DNA of 64,000 nucleotides from Lachnospiraceae bacterium. GTDB taxonomy: Bacteria > Bacillota > Clostridia > Lachnospirales > Lachnospiraceae. The notes beneath the pieces are model-generated. The model worked only from the letters and a program-made list of their open reading frames with translations. It was not told the DNA's origin and did no database searches. Position numbers and translations under genes: made by a program. Positions 44,521 to 53,889 of the stretch are shown here, piece by piece; within the stretch, counting starts at the first letter, position 1, and every line of letters starts with the position of its first letter. The stretch spans positions 62,001-126,000 of the forward strand of contig JAAVZL010000038.1 in assembly GCA_022791635.1 (NCBI GenBank), written 5' to 3'.

Positions 44521-46053
44521 TTGAGCGGTTCCAGAACAATAAAATCGGTAAGAAATATCGGATTTGAGTTTTTCAATCAAATATTATCCTTAGTTCTTCG
44601 TTTCGTAAGCAGAAGGATTTTTATAAGCATATTAAGTATGGAATATCTGGGAATTAATGGTTTATTTGCAGAAATCCTTCAAATGCTTTCTTTGGCAGAT
44701 TTAGGGTTCGGTACTGCTATGGTTTATAGCTTTTATAAACCCCTGGCAGAAGGGGATGAACATAAGATAGCCGCTTTGGTGGGTTATTATAGGAGAATAT
44801 ATACCTATATTGCATTGTCGGTAGCAGCAATAGGACTTATGGTAGTTCCGTTCTTAGATGTGATTGTAAATACGGAGCAGGAAGTTCCGTTTTTGGAGGT
44901 TTATTATCTTTTAAATTTGGCCAATACGGTTCGCAGCTATTTGTTTGTATATAAGACTTCTTTGATTACGGCAGATCAAAAGCAATACGTTATTTCAAAA
45001 TATAATGCTATATGGAGCATGGCAAATGTATTAGCGCAGATTCTTGTGTTATTGCTTTTTAAAAACTATATTTGTTATGTGGCCGTTTCTGTCATAATTG
45101 GATTAGCTAATAATATTCATATTTCTTATAAAGCGGATCAGTTATATCCGCTAATGAAAAAAAAGGCAGAGCTGGCAAAGGAAGAGAAAAAGAAAATTTT
45201 TCAAAATATAAAATCTGTATTTATTTATAAATTATCCGGCACTCTGTTAAATGCTACAGATAATACCTTGATTTCCATCATGCTTGGAACCATATGGGTT
45301 GGATATTATTCGAATTATAATTTGGTTTTATATTATTTAAATCTTTTTATAGGAATTATTTTCACTTCTGTTACCGCCAGTATAGGAAATTTGATTGTAG
45401 AGGAGACGGAAGAAAAACGATATCAGGTTTTTGAGTCATTACAGGTAATCAGCTATATGATTTGCGGAATTGCGGCTCCCTGCCTGCTTTTCCTGCTGGA
45501 AGACTTTATTTGTATATGGCTTGGGCCGGAATTTATAGCAGATAAGCTTTTATTAATTGCCATCGTATTAAATTTTTATTTGGGAGCTGTACTGCGGCCC
45601 ATATGGTCTTACAGAGAAGCGACAGGACTCTATAGGAAAACAAAATATGTTATGCTGTGTACGGCTGCTTTGAATCTGATCTTATCTATTTGGTGGGGAA
45701 AAGTACTGGGGTTGGCGGGTATTGTATTTGCCTCAGCAGCTTCGAGGGTTATGACATATATTTGGTACGAGCCATATCTTTTGTTTAAAGAATACTTTAA
45801 AAGAAATGTTCTAAACTTTTACTGGAAGATTGTAGCAAATGTGTCTGGAGTATTGGCGCTGTGCTTGGTTTGTAAAGTGTCTGTTGGGGATATACAGGTT
45901 CGCACATGGCTGGAATTAATATGGAAAGCAATCGGAATTGGCTGTATTTCTCTTTTGGGAATGTGGATTTTCTATCGAAAAACAGAGGGATTTCGGATGG
46001 TATTATTGAAGGTTTGCCAGGTGTTTGGAAAGGATGTGGGGAATAAAAAATGA
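44521..46053 (+). CDS. Wzx-type polysaccharide flippase (second locus)
   Basis: A 510-residue protein with about 12-14 hydrophobic segments. The start SVRNIGFEFFNQILSLVLRFVSRRIFI and MEYLGINGLFAEILQMLSLADLGFGTAM are typical of Gram-positive polysaccharide flippases. The start is a TTG behind a GAGAGAA site. No separate EpsG/Wzy polymerase is evident in this locus, unless one of the split membrane proteins serves that function. It overlaps the following gene by four bases (ATGA). Confidence 0.86.
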   Translation: MSGSRTIKSVRNIGFEFFNQILSLVLRFVSRRIFISILSMEYLGINGLFAEILQMLSLADLGFGTAMVYSFYKPLAEGDEHKIAALVGYYRRIYTYIALSVAAIGLMVVPFLDVIVNTEQEVPFLEVYYLLNLANTVRSYLFVYKTSLITADQKQYVISKYNAIWSMANVLAQILVLLLFKNYICYVAVSVIIGLANNIHISYKADQLYPLMKKKAELAKEEKKKIFQNIKSVFIYKLSGTLLNATDNTLISIMLGTIWVGYYSNYNLVLYYLNLFIGIIFTSVTASIGNLIVEETEEKRYQVFESLQVISYMICGIAAPCLLFLLEDFICIWLGPEFIADKLLLIAIVLNFYLGAVLRPIWSYREATGLYRKTKYVMLCTAALNLILSIWWGKVLGLAGIVFASAASRVMTYIWYEPYLLFKEYFKRNVLNFYWKIVANVSGVLALCLVCKVSVGDIQVRTWLELIWKAIGIGCISLLGMWIFYRKTEGFRMVLLKVCQVFGKDVGNKK

Positions 46054-46838
46054 TTAGTATCATTATGTTAACTTACAATGCGCCAAAGCTTGTAGAACAT
46101 TCTATCGTGACATTGAGGAAATATACAAAAGGCGTTCCTTTTGAACTGATTGTGTTGGATAATCATTCAAAAAGGAGGACAAGAAAGCTCTTATTGAAAT
46201 TACAAGAGAGAGGATACATTAATAAAATCATTTTTGAGGATCACAATACCTTATTTGCAAAGGGGAATAATACGGCTTCAAAATTATGTGCGGAAGAAAG
46301 TAACTATATTTTACTGTTAAATTCAGATGTGGAAATCCGGGATGAGTACTGGCTGCAAAAGCTGGTAGAAAGACATGAGAGAGGCGCCATTTCATATGGC
46401 GTCTGCGAGATGGAACCACATGTAAGGGCAGACGGATATTGTTTTTTGATAGACAAAGATCTTTATTTGAAGTATAAGCTGGATGAACAATTTGAATGGT
46501 GGTGGTCAGTAACAAAGCTTCAAGCGCAGCTGTTACGGGATTCCTATATCGTAAAAGCTGTAAAAGAACATGAAGAGCAATTGATTCATTATGGCGGAAT
46601 GTCTGGGACAGCCTGGAAAAATTCAAAAGGCATGTCGATAGAAGGAAAAGAAGTGAAAAGATGGTTTGACAAATGTGAGATAGAGATTATAGAAAGAATT
46701 TCAGAAAATGAAAGCCATGGGGAATGGAGCTCTTTTAGCAAAAAGATTCAAAGAAAAAAAGAATTTGAAAGATTCTGCAATAGGAGAGCAGAGCGTACGA
46801 AAACTATGGTTAAAAAAATATTGAGGATTCAGAGATAA
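46050..46838 (+). CDS. Glycosyltransferase family 2
   Basis: A 262-residue GT-A protein: MISIIMLTYNAPKLVEHSIVTLR, IVLDNHSKRRTRKLL, and LLLNSDVEIRDEYWL with the DxE-type metal site near residue 93. It is of the rhamnosyl/galactofuranosyl-like GT2 type with an 'N-S-D' motif. No membrane span is seen. Its ATG overlaps the wzx stop. Confidence 0.82.
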   Translation: MISIIMLTYNAPKLVEHSIVTLRKYTKGVPFELIVLDNHSKRRTRKLLLKLQERGYINKIIFEDHNTLFAKGNNTASKLCAEESNYILLLNSDVEIRDEYWLQKLVERHERGAISYGVCEMEPHVRADGYCFLIDKDLYLKYKLDEQFEWWWSVTKLQAQLLRDSYIVKAVKEHEEQLIHYGGMSGTAWKNSKGMSIEGKEVKRWFDKCEIEIIERISENESHGEWSSFSKKIQRKKEFERFCNRRAERTKTMVKKILRIQR

Positions 46839-46901
46839 CAACATAAAAAGGTAATATGTGATAGGTAAAACATAGTACTCAAACTAACAGGAGAGAACTG
46901 C

Positions 46902-47807
46902 ATGTTAGCGCCAATTATTTTGTTTGTGTATAATCGCGAAGAGCATACGAGAAAAACTTTAGAAGCTTTAAAAATGAATTTTTTAGCAAAGGAATCCATA
47001 CTGTATATTTTTTCAGACGGAGCAAAGACGGAGAAGGATCAGGAAAAAGTATGGAGCGTACGCAGCTTAGTGAAAAAATATTCCAGTGATTTTTTTGAGA
47101 CACATATTGTGGAAGCAGATAAAAATCAAGGATTGGCAGCTTCGGTGATTTCCGGGGTGTCCAAAGTAATAGAAGAGTATGGGAAGGTCATTGTTGTAGA
47201 AGACGATATTGTTACTTCGCCGTATTTTTTGACCTATATGAATGAGGCGTTGAATTATTATGCTGATAATAAAAAAATATGGTCTATCAGCGGCTATACG
47301 ATGCCTATGAGAAGTCTGAGAAAATATAAAAAGGATGTATTTTTGTCTTACAGAGCCAGCAGTTGGGGATGGGGAACTTGGCTGGACAGATGGCAGATTA
47401 TTGATTGGGAGATATCCGACTACAATGAGTTTAGGATCAACAAAGAAAGAATTTGCAAATTTGAGCGCGGCGGAAAAGATTTACCGTGTATGTTAGAAGA
47501 CCAGAGACAGGGAAAGATAGATTCCTGGGCGATCCGATGGTGCTATTGGCAGTCTAAGTGTGATATGCTGACGATTTATCCCAGAGTATCTTTGGTTCAA
47601 AATATCGGCTATGACGGTTCGGGAACTCATGGAGGAAATGAAGAGGTTTTTGGAAATTGCAGGGTAGCAAGAGAAGCAAAGAGATATGATTTTTCTGATG
47701 TGGAATTAGATAGAAAAATAACAAGAGAATTCTATGAGATATATTCGGCAACCTTGTGGTTTCGAATAAAAAAGAAAATTAGAAAGATTCTGAAAAAAAG
47801 AGGATAA
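46902..47807 (+). CDS. GT-A glycosyltransferase (GNT-I-like/GT2-related)
   Basis: A 301-residue protein. It starts APIILFVYNREEHTRKTLEAL, has FSDGAKTEKD and a metal-site VVEDDIVTSPYFLTYMNEAL, and SYRASSWGWGTWLDRW as an aromatic acceptor motif. This set matches glycosyltransferases similar to the eukaryotic GNT-I fold that are common in bacterial capsule loci. GGAG lies seven bases before the ATG. About 60 AT-rich bases before the gene hold no clear site. Confidence 0.75.
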   Translation: MLAPIILFVYNREEHTRKTLEALKMNFLAKESILYIFSDGAKTEKDQEKVWSVRSLVKKYSSDFFETHIVEADKNQGLAASVISGVSKVIEEYGKVIVVEDDIVTSPYFLTYMNEALNYYADNKKIWSISGYTMPMRSLRKYKKDVFLSYRASSWGWGTWLDRWQIIDWEISDYNEFRINKERICKFERGGKDLPCMLEDQRQGKIDSWAIRWCYWQSKCDMLTIYPRVSLVQNIGYDGSGTHGGNEEVFGNCRVAREAKRYDFSDVELDRKITREFYEIYSATLWFRIKKKIRKILKKRG

Positions 47808-47809
47808 AT

Positions 47810-48889
47810 ATGATATTTTATAGTGAGTCAGATTGTTGCTACTGCACATTGTTTAATTCTTTTTATTTGGATCGGGCGGTTACAATGCTCCGCTCTCTGA
47901 TCAAGAACAGTGGAGAGATCCGGATTTATGTTTTGGCAATGGACAATCCTGCGTTTCAAATATTACACAAGCTGGCTTTAGAGAAGGTTGTACTCATTCG
48001 GCATGATGATTTTGCAACAGAGGAACTGCAGGCGGTGAAAGCACAGAGAACAGTAGCAGAATACTGTTGGACCTGTACGGCAGCTCTTATAAGATATATT
48101 TTGGATACTTATCAGGAAAAGGTTTGCACTTATATAGACGCAGATTTATTCTTTTACAAAAACCCTTATTGTCTGGTGGAGGAAATGCTGGATGCCGGGT
48201 GTTCGGTGCAAATTGTGGAGCATCGGTTTGGAAAAGGAATTTTTGCGGAACATATGAGGAAGTATTCAGGAACATTTTGCGTGCAGTTTAATACCTTTAA
48301 AAATGATGAGAAAGCGACAGGGCTTTTAGATGAATGGGCGGCTCAATGCATAGAGTGCTGCAGCAGCGTTCAAAATGTGAATACCTTTGGAGATCAAAAG
48401 TACTTGGAAAATTGGGCAGAAAGATACAACTATGTGCATATTTTGCAGAACGAGGGCGGCGGCGTTGCGCCCTGGAATGTCCATCAATACCATTTGAAGA
48501 GTATAGAGAATGGAACAATTCGACTGGAAAACAAAAAGAGTAAGAAGGTAGAAGAGCTTGTTTTTTATCATTTTCATGGCCTGCAATTTTTAGAAAAAGG
48601 GAAAGCAGATATAAATGTATATAAACGAAACTTCGGTATTGAAAAAAAACTGATAGAATTTTTGTATCGTCCTTATATTCAAAATGTATTGACGGAGAGG
48701 AGGCATTTGAGAAAGGGAATGATACAATCAGAGCTCTGTAAAAAACGGGATACCATAGTTGGAAAAACACAGAGAGCAAAACGTGTCATAACAAGAGAAG
48801 ATTTTTTGGAAAAAGCATACTGTAAGATAAGGGGAATTTTTCTAAAAACGAGAAAAAAAGATGATATTTTAGAGTATAAGATAAGGTAA
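47810..48889 (+). CDS. GT8-like glycosyltransferase, paralogue A of a tandem pair
   Basis: A 359-residue protein with a GT8-like layout: CTLFNSFYLDRAVTMLRSL, EYCWTCTAALIRYIL, CTYIDADLFFYKNP (DxD site near residue 112), VQFNTFKND, GDQKYLENWAE and GGGVAPWNVHQYH. The last motifs are shared almost word for word with the gene at 48913. The C-terminal ~60 residues are Lys/Arg-rich and may bind the membrane. Composition is AT-rich, unlike its paralogue. Confidence 0.75.
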   Translation: MIFYSESDCCYCTLFNSFYLDRAVTMLRSLIKNSGEIRIYVLAMDNPAFQILHKLALEKVVLIRHDDFATEELQAVKAQRTVAEYCWTCTAALIRYILDTYQEKVCTYIDADLFFYKNPYCLVEEMLDAGCSVQIVEHRFGKGIFAEHMRKYSGTFCVQFNTFKNDEKATGLLDEWAAQCIECCSSVQNVNTFGDQKYLENWAERYNYVHILQNEGGGVAPWNVHQYHLKSIENGTIRLENKKSKKVEELVFYHFHGLQFLEKGKADINVYKRNFGIEKKLIEFLYRPYIQNVLTERRHLRKGMIQSELCKKRDTIVGKTQRAKRVITREDFLEKAYCKIRGIFLKTRKKDDILEYKIR

Positions 48890-48912
48890 CACGCTGACGG
48901 AGGAAAATAAAA

Positions 48913-49935
48913 TTGTTACATTTCTGCACCCTATTTGACAGCTATTATTTGGACAAGGGCCTGGCGCTCTACCATTCCTTAAAGAAGGTATCGGACAGCT
49001 TTACCCTGTATGTATTTTGCTTCGACGACAAATCTTATGAAATCCTGTCAGAGAAAAAATATCCCCATATGCAGACCCTGCACCATACCTGCTTTGAGAC
49101 AGAAGAGCTTCTGACGCTCAAAAAAGAACGCTCCAAAGCAGAATACTGTTGGACATGCACCTCCGTTATCATTGAGTATGTGTTGGATCATTTCCAGGTA
49201 GGCAGCTGTACCTATCTGGATTCGGATTTATACTTTTATGCAGATCCTCAAATCCTATTTGATGAAATCAATGATAAAAGCGCAGATGTGATAATCGTCC
49301 CCCATCGTTTTAAAGACGATCGCAAGGGCCGTCAGATGGAGGAAAGAAACGGAAAATACTGCGTACAGTTTAATTATTTCCGCCAAACTGCGGCGGGAAG
49401 GAAGGTTTTAAGCTGGTGGAAGGAGAAGTGCTTTGAGTGGTGCTACGACATACCGGAGCCGGAACGGATGGGAGATCAAAAATATCTCAATTCCTTTATC
49501 CCCAATTTTGCCGGAGTCTACGAGCTGGAACACCTAGGAGGGGGAGTGGCCCCCTGGAATCTGGAGCAGTATCATTTCTGCAACGAAGGGAATGAGCGTC
49601 TGATGATGCAGAGTAAAACCGGACAGACTTTTCCGCTGGTATTTTACCATTTTCAGAATCTTCGTTACCTTCCGGGAAATAAAGTCAACATAAAGTCTCA
49701 GACAAAAGATAAAAAGCTCAAATATAAAATTTATATTCCCTATTTACAGGAAATTGAGAAAATACGAAGGGAATTAAGGGAAATATACGGACTGTCCTTT
49801 GAACCGAAAAAGCTTCAGCGGTCCAGTAATAAGCTGATGGGATTCTTGCAGAGGCATTTTGCAGCCTTTAAGATTCAGTCGCTTTCGGATATTTTGGATT
49901 TGAATCGCCTTGAGAAGTATGCGGAGAAAGAGTGA
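48913..49935 (+). CDS. GT8-like glycosyltransferase, paralogue B of a tandem pair
   Basis: A 340-residue protein with FCTLFDSYYLDKGLALYHSL, EYCWTCTSVIIEYVL, CTYLDSDLYFY (DxD), GDQKYLNSFIPN and GGGVAPWNLEQYHF, the same framework as the gene just upstream. Its GC content is clearly higher, which indicates that the two copies did not arise by a recent local duplication. TTG 48913 follows GGAGG. It marks the return to backbone-like composition toward the right end of locus 2. Confidence 0.75.
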   Translation: MLHFCTLFDSYYLDKGLALYHSLKKVSDSFTLYVFCFDDKSYEILSEKKYPHMQTLHHTCFETEELLTLKKERSKAEYCWTCTSVIIEYVLDHFQVGSCTYLDSDLYFYADPQILFDEINDKSADVIIVPHRFKDDRKGRQMEERNGKYCVQFNYFRQTAAGRKVLSWWKEKCFEWCYDIPEPERMGDQKYLNSFIPNFAGVYELEHLGGGVAPWNLEQYHFCNEGNERLMMQSKTGQTFPLVFYHFQNLRYLPGNKVNIKSQTKDKKLKYKIYIPYLQEIEKIRRELREIYGLSFEPKKLQRSSNKLMGFLQRHFAAFKIQSLSDILDLNRLEKYAEKE

Positions 49936-49939
49936 AGAG

Positions 49940-51046
49940 ATGATGAATTGGGCCATCGTTGAGCTGTACTGTGGGGAATCCGGAAAATTAGGCTATTATA
50001 ACAGCCAGGAGCTTGGACTGGCCAGAGCTCTTGCGCGCAACAACATCCATGTCACCATCGTTTATCCGGACAGAGAGGTAAGAGAGCAAACACTCGAACA
50101 GGCGGAAGAAGGAATCTGCATTTTGAGAGTCCCCTGCCGGACCATCGGAGTTCATGCCTTTTTTAACCTGGATTTTCTGTTAGAAAGAGGCATTGAGGTG
50201 GTGCATTTGGACAGTGACAATCAGATGTTTGCGCCAAAGGTGATGCAATTTTGCAGACAACATCGGATTTTTTTCTACAATTATATTGGAACCGTGTACA
50301 GCGATACGGAAAATCCTTTGAAAAAATATATAATGAAGCTTATTGCCAATCGAAATATTGCATCCTTCCGGAAAAGCCCTGTAGTGGTAAAGACGGCAGC
50401 TGTCCGAAGGTGTCTTGAAGAGCAGGGGGTAAAAGGGATTGAGACCATTCCTGTTGGTCTGGATACTACACAAATAAAAAAGGACAGAAATAGCCGAGAG
50501 ACTGTTTGCCGGGAGCTTGGGTTTCCGCAGGATAAGCAGATTTTATTATTTGTAGGAAGGCTGGAGACCTATAAGCGCCCATTTGCGGCTCTGGAACTGT
50601 TAAAAAAGCTTGGAACAGCTTATCATCTTGTCATCATTGGAACAGGAAGTCTGAAGGAAGAGCTGGAAAATCAGATGGAGCGGGACGGACTTGGAGAGCA
50701 AATCTCTTATTTCGAGCAAATCCCTAATGTTTCCATGTATCAATATTATCAGGCCTGCGATTATTATGTCAACTTCAATACCCATGAGATATTTGGGATG
50801 AGTATTTTGGAAGCGATGTATCAAAGCTGTACGGTAGTGGCCAGGAGGGCGCCCGGGCCGGAAGAGATCATAGAAGATGGAATTTCCGGATACCTCTGTT
50901 CTACAGACGAAGAAATGGAGCAGGTGATCCTTGCAAGCAAAAAGCCGGAGATTGGAGCGCAGGCGGAAGAAAGAATCCGAACTGCCTTCACATGGGAGCA
51001 AAGCGCCAAAAGACTGATACAATTTGTAAAAAACAGGAGAGCGTAA
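49940..51046 (+). CDS. Glycosyltransferase family 4
   Basis: A 368-residue GT-B enzyme. ELYCGESGKLGYYNSQELGLARAL opens the acceptor domain; ILLFVGRLETYKRPFAALELL and NTHEIFGMSILEAMYQSC (E-x7-E) belong to the donor domain. ATG 49940 is chosen because the longer frame from 49910 lies inside the preceding gene and 49940 follows GAAGAG. The stop overlaps the next start (TAATG), so translation is coupled to the TagA-like gene. Confidence 0.85.
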   Translation: MMNWAIVELYCGESGKLGYYNSQELGLARALARNNIHVTIVYPDREVREQTLEQAEEGICILRVPCRTIGVHAFFNLDFLLERGIEVVHLDSDNQMFAPKVMQFCRQHRIFFYNYIGTVYSDTENPLKKYIMKLIANRNIASFRKSPVVVKTAAVRRCLEEQGVKGIETIPVGLDTTQIKKDRNSRETVCRELGFPQDKQILLFVGRLETYKRPFAALELLKKLGTAYHLVIIGTGSLKEELENQMERDGLGEQISYFEQIPNVSMYQYYQACDYYVNFNTHEIFGMSILEAMYQSCTVVARRAPGPEEIIEDGISGYLCSTDEEMEQVILASKKPEIGAQAEERIRTAFTWEQSAKRLIQFVKNRRA

Positions 51047-51795
51047 TGGAGAAATCAGAAATACCTGTGTGTAGAATTCTGGGAGTGAACATAGCGGCCA
51101 TTCATATGGAATGGCTGCTGAATTATCTGATCAGACATGTAAAAGCTTTGTCCGGCAAATACATCACAGTGGCAAATGTGCATACAACCGTGATGGCATA
51201 TGAAAGCCCAAAGTATTGTCAGATCCAGAATAATGCTGTCATGGCAATTCCGGACGGAGGTCCTTTGGGCGCCGTAGGGAGAAAACGCGGCTATCCAAAT
51301 ATGAGCCGCACTACAGGGCCGGATTTGATGGGAGAGATTTTTCGCATTTCCGGAGAAAAAGGGTATCGCCATTATTTTTACGGCTCCACGGAAGAAACCC
51401 TTGGAATGCTGAGGGAAAAGCTGAAACAAACCTATCCGAAGCTTGAAATTGCCGGAATGTATGCTCCTCCCTTCCGTCCTATGACCAGGGAAGAGGATGA
51501 GAAGGCCATAGAAGCTGTGAACCGCTCCAAACCGGATTTCCTGTGGGTAGGCCTTGGGGCCCCAAAGCAGGAGTTATGGATGGCGGAGCATCAGGGAAAA
51601 GTATCCGGCCTGATGATCGGAGTGGGAGCCGGATTCGATTATTTTGCCGGGAACATTAAGAGGGCGCCCATGTGGATGCAGAAGTGCAATCTGGAGTGGC
51701 TGTATCGTCTCTTACAGGAGCCGGGAAGATTGTTTAAACGTTATCTGATTACAAATACCAAGTTTATTTTGGAAGCGGTAATCAAGGGAAAATAA
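51046..51795 (+). CDS. WecG/TagA/CpsF family glycosyltransferase
   Basis: A 249-residue protein of family GT26. VANVHTTVMAYESPKY, AIPDGGPLGAVGRKRG, YFYGSTEETLGMLREKL and VGLGAPKQELWMAEH are the family signatures. These enzymes add N-acetylmannosamine or a related sugar to the lipid-linked first sugar, so this is probably an early step of locus 2. ATG 51046 with AGGAG upstream is chosen over the longer frame from 50992. Confidence 0.9.
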   Translation: MEKSEIPVCRILGVNIAAIHMEWLLNYLIRHVKALSGKYITVANVHTTVMAYESPKYCQIQNNAVMAIPDGGPLGAVGRKRGYPNMSRTTGPDLMGEIFRISGEKGYRHYFYGSTEETLGMLREKLKQTYPKLEIAGMYAPPFRPMTREEDEKAIEAVNRSKPDFLWVGLGAPKQELWMAEHQGKVSGLMIGVGAGFDYFAGNIKRAPMWMQKCNLEWLYRLLQEPGRLFKRYLITNTKFILEAVIKGK

Positions 51796-51823
51796 TTGTA
51801 GAAAGGAAAAAGCGATATTTTCT

Positions 51824-52714
51824 ATGGCGAATTATTTGATTGAGCAATGTAAAAGAAGTATTTCGGCAATTTCCCCCAGAGTGGCTACAGAAATTATTTT
51901 TTATAAAAATTTTGGCAGACGCTTAAACTTAAAAGGGCCTCAGGATTTTAATGAAAAAATACAATGGTTGAAATTAAATACCTATTATAAAAATGAAACA
52001 ATCACGCTCTGCGTGGATAAAAGCAGGGTAAATAAATATTTGGAAAAAAGGGGGCTTCTGGAACTATGCCCACAGCTTTACGGGGTATATGAGCGTGTGG
52101 AGGATATTCCATGGGACAAGCTTCCACAAGCCTTTGCGATAAAATGTAATCATGGAAGTGGAATGAATATCATATGTCCGGATAAAAGCATTTTAGATGT
52201 AGAAGCGGCCAAAAGAAAGCTGAGCCAATGGATGAAATGGGACTTTTGGAAGGATTTTGCAGAGGTGCAGTATCGCGATGTGCAGCATAAAATAGTTGTG
52301 GAAGAGCTCTTAGATCCCAGAATCTTAACCTATAAATTTTACTGTTTTCATGGAGAACCTAAAATTGTATATGTGCAGTCTGATGGAGAAAATGGAGAAC
52401 CGGAAAAATACATTGATTTTTTTGACATAAACTGGACATGGGAGAATATGACTCTTTCTGGTCACGAAAATGCTCCGGTTCATCCAAAAAGACCTGTGAA
52501 TTATGAAGAAATGATAGAGATCACAGAAACATTATCCAGAGAGTTCCCATTTGTGCGTGTAGATTTATATAATCTGGAAGGGAAAATATATTTTTCAGAA
52601 TTAACCTTTATTCCTACCGGAGGGCTCATGAAGATGAATCCGGAATCTGTAATTGAAAAATGGGGAGAGTGGTTGGAGCTGCCAGTCAAGGAAAAGAGGA
52701 GGAAGCTCAAGTGA
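51824..52714 (+). CDS. TupA-like ATP-grasp protein
   Basis: A 296-residue protein of the TupA-type ATP-grasp family: FGRRLNLKGPQDFNEKIQWLK, DKSRVNKYLEKRG, FAIKCNHGSGMNI (ATP-binding Gly-rich loop), IVVEELLD and FVRVDLYNLEGKIYFSELTF as the metal-site end. TupA takes part in teichuronopeptide formation, where amino acids are joined to a uronic acid polymer. Together with Ugd and the UDP-GlcA 4-epimerase this suggests an amino-acid-decorated uronate polymer. Its end overlaps the next gene by four bases. Confidence 0.8.
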   Translation: MANYLIEQCKRSISAISPRVATEIIFYKNFGRRLNLKGPQDFNEKIQWLKLNTYYKNETITLCVDKSRVNKYLEKRGLLELCPQLYGVYERVEDIPWDKLPQAFAIKCNHGSGMNIICPDKSILDVEAAKRKLSQWMKWDFWKDFAEVQYRDVQHKIVVEELLDPRILTYKFYCFHGEPKIVYVQSDGENGEPEKYIDFFDINWTWENMTLSGHENAPVHPKRPVNYEEMIEITETLSREFPFVRVDLYNLEGKIYFSELTFIPTGGLMKMNPESVIEKWGEWLELPVKEKRRKLK

Positions 52715-53796
52715 AGATTTTGCTGGTGGGGTTGTCTTCGGATGGACACAGAAAGCAGTATTTGGAATATATAGCGGCAGTAGTCAATCAGCAGAATCAA
52801 GCAGTTCTTTTATGCCCGGCAGCTTGTGCGGATGATTTTAATGTGCCTTGTAAAAGAGTAATGAGATCCGGATTTGAGGAAAAGCGAACATGGAAGCGGT
52901 ATGTGCAGATGCTTTTTCAAATTCGGAAGGCGGCATCAGAGGAAGGTGCAGACATTATACATTTTTTGGAGGCAGATGAGATCTACAGGTATTTTGGTCT
53001 TGGTCTGGGAATGTTTTCTAAATTTCGTATGGTGATGACTTTCCACCATTTATATACGGAAAATTGGAGAAATTTAGCAATTAAATCCATAATGAGCAAA
53101 ATTGATTGCTCTGTGGTGCACACAAAAATGCTTGCAGAGTTTTATAGCTCTCAGCTGAAACGCTCCTTTATAAAACAGATTGAGTACCCGGTTTTTGATT
53201 ATGAGGAGCTTTTGAAGATTTCTCCGGTTACGGCAAAGAAGGAGTATTCACTTCCATTGGATAAAAAGGTAATTGGCCTTCTGGGAGGAACACTTCGTTA
53301 CAAAGGATACCATTTTTTACTTGAAAATTTACAATACTTAAAGAGAGAAGGAATTTATTTTCTCTTTGCAGGAAATGAGCGTGATTATACACACAGTCAG
53401 ATAGAAACAGCATTGAAGGAAAACCATGTTGAGGGAACTGTTATACTCAGAAGGCTCACCTCTTACGAATTCCGATGCGCCATTCAAGCCTCCGATATCA
53501 TTCTGCTCCCATACGGAAGGGAGTTTAACGGAGCCTCCGGACCTTTGGCGGAAGGAGTCTGTGCAGGAAAGACAATCATTGGCTCAGATCACGGAAGTCT
53601 GGGCTCACTGATTCGGGACAATCATATTGGCTATACATTTGAAACAGAAAACGGGCAGGATTTAATTCGTGTACTGAATCAAGTGAAGGAAAAGGACTTT
53701 TTATATGACAAAACTGCTGAAGAATATCGGAAAAGCCTGCAGCCGGAGTTTTTTGGTGAGGCATATCTTAAGGTATATCGCAAGCTTTTATCCTAA
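52711..53796 (+). CDS. Glycosyltransferase family 4-like
   Basis: A 361-residue GT-B protein. KILLVGLSSDGHRKQYLEYIAAV opens the N-terminal domain; VIGLLGGTLRYKGYHFLLENL and LLPYGREFNGASGPLAEGVCAGKTII (with the EG..AG donor-site turn) are in the C-terminal domain. GTG 52711 has GAGGAGG upstream and gives the domain start, so the longer frame from 52660 is rejected. It is the last gene of locus 2. No clear terminator follows before the promoter at 53810. Confidence 0.8.
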   Translation: MKILLVGLSSDGHRKQYLEYIAAVVNQQNQAVLLCPAACADDFNVPCKRVMRSGFEEKRTWKRYVQMLFQIRKAASEEGADIIHFLEADEIYRYFGLGLGMFSKFRMVMTFHHLYTENWRNLAIKSIMSKIDCSVVHTKMLAEFYSSQLKRSFIKQIEYPVFDYEELLKISPVTAKKEYSLPLDKKVIGLLGGTLRYKGYHFLLENLQYLKREGIYFLFAGNERDYTHSQIETALKENHVEGTVILRRLTSYEFRCAIQASDIILLPYGREFNGASGPLAEGVCAGKTIIGSDHGSLGSLIRDNHIGYTFETENGQDLIRVLNQVKEKDFLYDKTAEEYRKSLQPEFFGEAYLKVYRKLLS

Positions 53797-53809
53797 GTCC
53801 CGATTCCAT

Positions 53810-53838
53810 TTTACTTCTCCCCAATAATATGCTACAAT
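53810..53838 (+). promoter_or_regulatory. Sigma-A promoter of the phosphorothioation-type operon
   Basis: TTTACT at 53810-53815, 17-base spacer, TACAAT at 53833-53838 with TGC directly before it (extended -10). It lies 51 bases before the first ATG. Confidence 0.6.
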
Positions 53839-53875
53839 GCATAAGAAAAGTATAGATTCTCAAGCAGGAAAAGAA

Positions 53876-53889
53876 TTGGAGCGCTCCAA
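53876..53889. promoter_or_regulatory. 14-bp perfect palindrome abutting the first start codon of the operon
   Basis: TTGGAGCGCTCCAA is a perfect dyad. It contains the GGAG ribosome binding site and ends one base before ATG 53890. It is about 35-45 bases after the predicted transcription start, so a bound dimeric repressor or an RNA fold could control expression of the whole operon. Confidence 0.45.
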
